Below, in pieces: positions 60,207 through 64,000 of a stretch of DNA of 64,000 nt. Source of the stretch: a bacterium (GTDB taxonomy: Bacteria; UBP6; UBA1177); the NCBI GenBank assembly GCA_017963125.1, contig JAGCUA010000009.1, forward strand, positions 232,236 through 296,235, in the 5' to 3' direction. The translations under genes and the position numbers were made by a program. Numbering within the stretch: position 1 is the stretch's first letter; every line of letters begins with the position of its first letter. The notes under the pieces are model-generated. The model made no database searches. It was not told the origin of the DNA and saw only the letters and a program-made list of their open reading frames with translations.

Positions 60207-61018
60207 TTCAAAAGTCCTTCAGCCCATGATACTTCATCAGATCTGCCGCGCTTTTCTGCCCCGTCGGAATAGATTTTCACCTTTTTTGCGAGAACTTCGC
60301 GCAGTGCTTTCTCCTGTTCTTCTCTCAGCTCTTTATTTTTATTTAACATGTTGAAAATACTTATTATTCTGTACTTATCAAGACATACTGAATTTGAAAG
60401 CTGGTCCGGGTTCCCGCCGTATTTTATTATCAGAGGCTCGTCAATAAGACCGAATTTTTCCTTGAGAGACATCCTTAGCCAGAGATCGTAATCTTCGCAG
60501 ACCGGAAATGTTTCGTCAAAGCCGCCGTATTCGAAAAAGAGTGTTTTTTCCATCATCACGCTGCTCGGAGTTACGGCGCAGACTTCAAGACAGTTATAAA
60601 AAATATCGCCGCTCGGACGGATGTATTTAGCTGATTTATTTACGAATTTTCCGTTTCTCACCCAGGTTTCATCAGTCTGTGAAATACGAAGCCCGCTTTC
60701 TTTCATGTAGGAAATCTGCTTTGCAAGTTTATCTTTTTTCCACTCGTCGTCGCTGTCGAGAAATGCGATATACTTCCCTTTTGCAAGTTCGGCGCCGAGA
60801 TTCCTTGCCGCACTAACACCGCGGTTTTCAGTTTTTATCACCTTGATTTTATCTGCAAATCCGTTCAAAACCGAATCAGTTTCGTCAGTCGAGCCGTCAT
60901 CGACGACAATGCACTCGAAATCTCTGAAAGTCTGGTTTAAAACAGAATTTACGGCGCGCCCGACAACTTCTGCGCGGTTGAATGTAGGAATTATGACTGA
61001 AACAAGCGGCTGACTCAT
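60203..61018 (-). CDS. Family-2 glycosyltransferase
   Basis: The 271-residue GT-A-fold protein begins VSVIIPTFNRAEVVGRAVNSVLNQTF, with nucleotide-sugar binding VVDDGSTDET and the DxD-type motif LDSDDEWKKDKL, then a CEDYDLWLRMSL segment holding the catalytic acid region. It transfers a sugar from an activated donor to glycans or lipids. The C-terminal helix is Lys/Glu-rich. The stop overlaps the SipW-like gene's start (ATGA), an uncommon partner. No other surface-glycan genes adjoin. Confidence 0.92.
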   Translation of the reverse strand: MSQPLVSVIIPTFNRAEVVGRAVNSVLNQTFRDFECIVVDDGSTDETDSVLNGFADKIKVIKTENRGVSAARNLGAELAKGKYIAFLDSDDEWKKDKLAKQISYMKESGLRISQTDETWVRNGKFVNKSAKYIRPSGDIFYNCLEVCAVTPSSVMMEKTLFFEYGGFDETFPVCEDYDLWLRMSLKEKFGLIDEPLIIKYGGNPDQLSNSVCLDKYRIISIFNMLNKNKELREEQEKALREVLAKKVKIYSDGAEKRGRSDEVSWAEGLLK

Positions 61019-61079
61019 AAAAATCCTCAGGTCAAAAGCACCTTATTTTAGCCGTGAAGCGCTTCTTGGCAACTTTTCG

Positions 61080-61170
61080 ACACGTCATTCTGAGCGGAGC
61101 AAAGAATCTCATAGATCTTTCACATTCGTTCAAGATGACGGAGATGTTTCAAATACGTTCAACATGACGA
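61080..61170. repeat. Intergenic repeat of the CGTCATTCTGAGCG type
   Basis: CGTCATTCTGAGCGGAGCAA and the following AGAATCTC are a sequence met repeatedly between genes of many bacterial genomes and metagenomes. Two shortened inverted echoes follow (GTTCAAGATGACG at about 61128-61140 and GTTCAACATGACG at 61157-61169), giving a hairpin-forming element between the divergent glycosyltransferase and lipoprotein genes. Confidence 0.65.
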
Positions 61171-61187
61171 ATTACATATATTGTTTA

Positions 61188-61215
61188 TTGCCTTTTCAGC
61201 AATTTCACCTATAAT
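61188..61215 (+). promoter_or_regulatory. Promoter of the lamin-tail lipoprotein gene
   Basis: TTGCCT (61188-61193), 16-nt spacer, perfect TATAAT (61210-61215), 34 nt before the chosen start at 61250. Confidence 0.55.
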
Positions 61216-61249
61216 TTTATGTTTTATGGTTGCCTTTTTGGAGACATAT

Positions 61250-62401
61250 ATGAAGAAAAACATCTTTTTGCTTTCTGTTGCGGTTTTTACACTTTTCATT
61301 TCAGCGTGCGGAGCTGCCGATGAGGACGGAATTTTTGCAGGTTCCGAATGCACATTTGAAGGTTCCGAGATCTGCTCTGACAACGGTGTCGACATTCTTG
61401 TGTGCCAGTCTTCGACATGGACATTGAAAAAACAGTGCAACATTTCTATCGGAAAAAAATGCAGACAAGGTTCTGACGGCGCTCTCGGGTGCTTCGGAGA
61501 CGGAGAAAACGACAGCAGTTCAGAGAATAACGGAAACGAACACTCTGCTGATCCAGACGATGAAAACACCGGTACAGATGATTCGGAGGTTACTCCCGAT
61601 ACCGAAGAACCGGACACTTCTTCTGAAAACACTGACGATATCGAAGACGGTAGCGATGATTCGGACGACCAATCTTCCACGGACACGGAAAATAAACCCG
61701 ACGATTCAGACACTCAGGAAACTCCTGACACTGACACCGATACAGATTCCACCGATCCGACGACTGAACCGACAACTGAACCGACGACCGATCCGACAAC
61801 TAATGATTGCACTTCAAACTCAGACTGCTCCGGCGCTACTCCCTACTGCTCCATCACAACATCTGAATGTATCGCAAACGCCGTATTCATCACGGAATAT
61901 GTCGAAGGAAGCAGCGAAAACAAGGCAATAGAAATCTACAACGGTTCAAAAACATCAGTAAATTTAAGCAATTTCACCATTCGCCAGGCAAACAACGGCA
62001 AAAGTTTCGGTTCTGATGCAAATTACATTTACAATTTTCCGGAATCTTCCCAGCTCGCACCCGGAGCGACTTATGTTGTCTGCAATAATCTTGCCGTGGA
62101 TTCTCTGTTGTCCCACTGCAACGATATCCTCTCAACAGGCTCGACTTTAAAGTTCAGCGGAGACGACGGAATGGCTTTATTTGAAGGCGACTCCCCGGTT
62201 GATCAGATCGGCATTCAGGGAGATACTGACCCATGGAGTGTAGCCGGTGTTACAAGTGCAACCAAAGAACACACTTTAAGAAGAAAAACAACAGTAATCC
62301 AGGGCACAACATTCTGGGACACTTCTGCTGGAACAACTGAAGAAAATTCTGAGTGGATAGTGCTCGCACAAGACACATTCGACGGCTTGGGAACAAGATA
62401 A
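61250..62401 (+). CDS. Lipoprotein with lamin-tail (LTD) domain
   Basis: 383 residues from an ATG with GGAGA upstream. It has a lipoprotein signal (FTLFISACG), a small Cys-rich module (about 27-80), a long Asp/Glu/Ser/Thr/Pro linker (about 85-205) with repeated TEPT/TDPT, a short Cys segment (CTSNSDCSGATPYC), and an LTD domain (about 225-383: FITEYVEGSSENKAIEIYNG, YVVCNNLA, DQIGIQGD). Bacterial LTD proteins are surface or secreted and often flank nucleases or adhesins. The architecture matches the lipoprotein at 55320 in style, suggesting a lineage-specific surface family. glgA follows 21 nt downstream. Confidence 0.87.
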   Translation: MKKNIFLLSVAVFTLFISACGAADEDGIFAGSECTFEGSEICSDNGVDILVCQSSTWTLKKQCNISIGKKCRQGSDGALGCFGDGENDSSSENNGNEHSADPDDENTGTDDSEVTPDTEEPDTSSENTDDIEDGSDDSDDQSSTDTENKPDDSDTQETPDTDTDTDSTDPTTEPTTEPTTDPTTNDCTSNSDCSGATPYCSITTSECIANAVFITEYVEGSSENKAIEIYNGSKTSVNLSNFTIRQANNGKSFGSDANYIYNFPESSQLAPGATYVVCNNLAVDSLLSHCNDILSTGSTLKFSGDDGMALFEGDSPVDQIGIQGDTDPWSVAGVTSATKEHTLRRKTTVIQGTTFWDTSAGTTEENSEWIVLAQDTFDGLGTR

Positions 62402-62422
62402 CAATTTATATCGGGGGTTACC

Positions 62423-63874
62423 ATGAAAATTGCTTTTATCGCTTCCGAATGCTATCCGCTGGTGAAAACGGGCGGTCTTGCCGATGTCGTCGGCTCGCTC
62501 TCGCAGGCACTTGCCGAACTCGGTCACGAAGTAGCTGTGATAATCCCCTACTACAAAAAAAATATTGCTTCCCGCAATATTGAAATTTCGACTTTCTTTG
62601 AAACTATGTGCGTCCACATGGGCTCCGGGATCGAAGAATGGTGCTCCGTCAAAACGGCGATGCTTGGCAGAAAAGTCCGCGTTTTTCTTATTGAATCAGA
62701 CAAATACTTTTTCCGCGAAGGATTGTATTGCGACAGTTTTAACAACGATTTTCAGGATAACCCCTACCGTTTCGCTTTTTTCAGCCGCGCCGCACTGCAG
62801 CTGCTGCGCGACACTGATTTCAGGCCTGACGTAATACACGCTCACGACTGGCAGACAGCGGCGGTCTGCGCCTACATGAAGACTTGGGACTGGGGAGAAA
62901 GCGGGATCGATAAAGCGAAATCGGTCCTCACCATTCACAATATCGGATATCAGGGAATTTACAGCGCGGACTGCCTAGATTACTGCGGTTTTGACTGGAA
63001 ATTCTTCACAAGCGACATTTTCGAGGACTACGGAAGAGTCAATTTCCTCAAAGGAGGCATCCATTTCGCCGATTTCGTAACTACAGTGAGTCCGAAATAT
63101 GCCGAAGAAACGCTCGGCGGCTCGCAGAGTTACGGTCTTGCGCCTTATCTCAGAAGCAAAAACGAGAGATATTTGGGAATACTGAACGGCGTTGACTATT
63201 CCGTCTGGGATCCTAAAACAGATAAAAACATTCCAGAAAACTTCTCGGCCCGCAGTTTCAAAGGAAAAATGACATGCAAACGCGAACTTCAGAAACGTTT
63301 TGCTCTTGACGAGAACGAAAATATTCCGGTAATCGGCGTTGTCAGCCGCTTCGCCTACCAGAAAGGGCTCGACATCCTCGCAAAAACTGTCGGACGCATA
63401 GTAGATTCGATGGTCGTCCAGTTTGCGATCATGGGTTCGGGTGAAGCTGAACTTGAAAACTTTTTCAGATGGATCCCCGACGAAAAACACGGAAAAATCG
63501 GCAGTTTCATAGGTTACAGCGATGAAATGTCTCACCTCGTCGAAGCAGGAAGCGACTTTTTCATAATGCCCTCGCGCTACGAGCCGTGCGGACTCAATCA
63601 GATCTATTCGCTTAAGTACGGCACGCTGCCTATCGTCCGCAACACAGGCGGTCTTTCCGACACCGTCCAGCAATATTGCGAAGCAGACGGCAGCGGGACC
63701 GGCTTCAAATTCGACTACCTCTCCACTGACGCCATTTTCGACACCGTCGGCTGGGCAGTCAGCACCTATTTCGACCGTCCCAAACACATTGACAAAATGC
63801 GCAAAGCAGCAATGAAATGCGATTTCAGCTGGAAAAATTCGGCTAAGGAATACGAGAAGATCTATAAAGCGTGA
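62423..63874 (+). CDS. glgA: Glycogen (starch) synthase, GT5
   Basis: The 483-residue protein starts with KIAFIASECYPLVKTGGLADVVGSL, containing the ADP-glucose-binding KTGGL motif, followed by HAHDWQTA, LTIHNIGYQG, LNGVDYSVWDP and, in the C-terminal Rossmann domain, SRYEPCGLNQIYSLKYGT with the catalytic Glu. It adds glucose from ADP-glucose (or UDP-glucose) to alpha-1,4-glucan. Length is normal. It follows the LTD lipoprotein by 21 nt and precedes another lipoprotein by 16 nt, so transcription may be shared although function is not. Confidence 0.96.
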   Translation: MKIAFIASECYPLVKTGGLADVVGSLSQALAELGHEVAVIIPYYKKNIASRNIEISTFFETMCVHMGSGIEEWCSVKTAMLGRKVRVFLIESDKYFFREGLYCDSFNNDFQDNPYRFAFFSRAALQLLRDTDFRPDVIHAHDWQTAAVCAYMKTWDWGESGIDKAKSVLTIHNIGYQGIYSADCLDYCGFDWKFFTSDIFEDYGRVNFLKGGIHFADFVTTVSPKYAEETLGGSQSYGLAPYLRSKNERYLGILNGVDYSVWDPKTDKNIPENFSARSFKGKMTCKRELQKRFALDENENIPVIGVVSRFAYQKGLDILAKTVGRIVDSMVVQFAIMGSGEAELENFFRWIPDEKHGKIGSFIGYSDEMSHLVEAGSDFFIMPSRYEPCGLNQIYSLKYGTLPIVRNTGGLSDTVQQYCEADGSGTGFKFDYLSTDAIFDTVGWAVSTYFDRPKHIDKMRKAAMKCDFSWKNSAKEYEKIYKA

Positions 63875-63890
63875 CATATTGGAGGCAAAA

Positions 63891-64000
63891 ATGAAAAAAC
63901 TCCTTTTTATCGGCATGATTTTAATGTCGTTTCTGATTGCGTGCGGCAGTTCGTCAAATGAAAACGGGGAAGAATACGGCGGCGGCTCATGCAACGTAAA
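63891..64000 (+). CDS. Lipoprotein, N-terminal part only (runs off the window)
   Basis: From an ATG with GGAGG upstream the frame encodes a lipoprotein signal (KKLLFIGMILMSFLIACGS) with the lipobox Cys at residue 18, then a Ser/Asn/Gly/Glu-rich start with a Cys. The frame is open to the right edge. It belongs to the same style of lipoprotein as those at 55320 and 61250. Confidence 0.75.
   Translation, partial: MKKLLFIGMILMSFLIACGSSSNENGEEYGGGSCNV

Noticed and set aside
62975..63994. Long open frame (339 codons) antisense to glgA
   Set aside because: It lies opposite a strongly conserved glycogen synthase, has no ribosome binding site or recognisable motif, and such frames are expected opposite genes with C/G-ending codons.
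1..64000. tRNA, rRNA, riboswitch or integrase genes
   Set aside because: I looked in all gaps longer than about 80 nt and found no cloverleaf-like, conserved RNA or recombinase sequence; short RNAs could still be missed by eye.

Overview
The window looks like chromosomal DNA of an uncultured Gram-negative bacterium. It encodes an outer-membrane Wzi-like barrel, several lipoproteins with an L-x-x-C lipobox and long Asp/Ser/Thr-rich linkers, a PATAN (DUF4388) protein, and vWA, lamin-tail and DUF1566 domains. That mix is common in deltaproteobacterial or Myxococcota-like lineages and some candidate phyla, but I cannot place the organism further from sequence alone. Promoters of the TTGACA/TATAAT type with 16-17 nt spacers recur in the right-hand part, and most genes have GGAGG-type ribosome binding sites.

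Region 1 (1-25980, all on the minus strand, visibly AT-richer than the rest) is one very long gene array that runs off the left edge. In order of transcription (right to left) it encodes: a CFI-box protein, a two-TM protein, a PH-like small protein, a membrane protein with a vWA-like start, a tubulin-like GTPase, a 1119-aa actin/Hsp70-fold ATPase (SrfB-like), three paralogous signal-peptide/coiled-coil/TM proteins, a DUF1566-Sel1-DUF1566 membrane protein, a membrane-anchored trypsin-like protease, a polytopic membrane protein, three tandem vWA proteins, a PP2C phosphatase, a Ser/Thr kinase with a zinc ribbon, a matching pseudokinase, a GrpE-like protein, a short Hsp70, a rhomboid protease and a transglutaminase-like protease. 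The vWA + PP2C + zinc-ribbon kinase set matches the TerY-P phosphorylation triad known from comparative genomics. I did not recognise its combination with tubulin-like and actin-like NTPases, a private Hsp70/GrpE pair and three proteases as any named system, and it is the main discovery candidate here. A reasonable inference is a phosphorylation-controlled, chaperone-assisted cytoskeletal or envelope complex, possibly for stress or biological conflict.

Region 2 (26-49 kb) is core-genome-like. It holds an MFS transporter with an ankyrin partner, purC, rlmB-rnc, an overlapping aroA-chorismate mutase-PLD operon with a terminator in its leader, a second MFS transporter, serC, an AEC-type carrier, a Na/Pi symporter, a Wzi-like protein, an LD-carboxypeptidase, a TPR protein, gdhA with a clear promoter and internal inverted repeat, a MATE pump and ornithine carbamoyltransferase. 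Intergenic repeats built from ACG/CGT units recur at three loci.

Region 3 (48-64 kb) carries a zinc-ribbon membrane protein coupled to a PATAN protein, two unknown proteins, a PBP4-type peptidase, a TSP3/vWA lipoprotein, a Lon-family protease, a SipW-like signal peptidase overlapping a family-2 glycosyltransferase, a lamin-tail lipoprotein, glgA and the start of another lipoprotein. I saw no tRNA, rRNA, CRISPR array, transposase or integrase.
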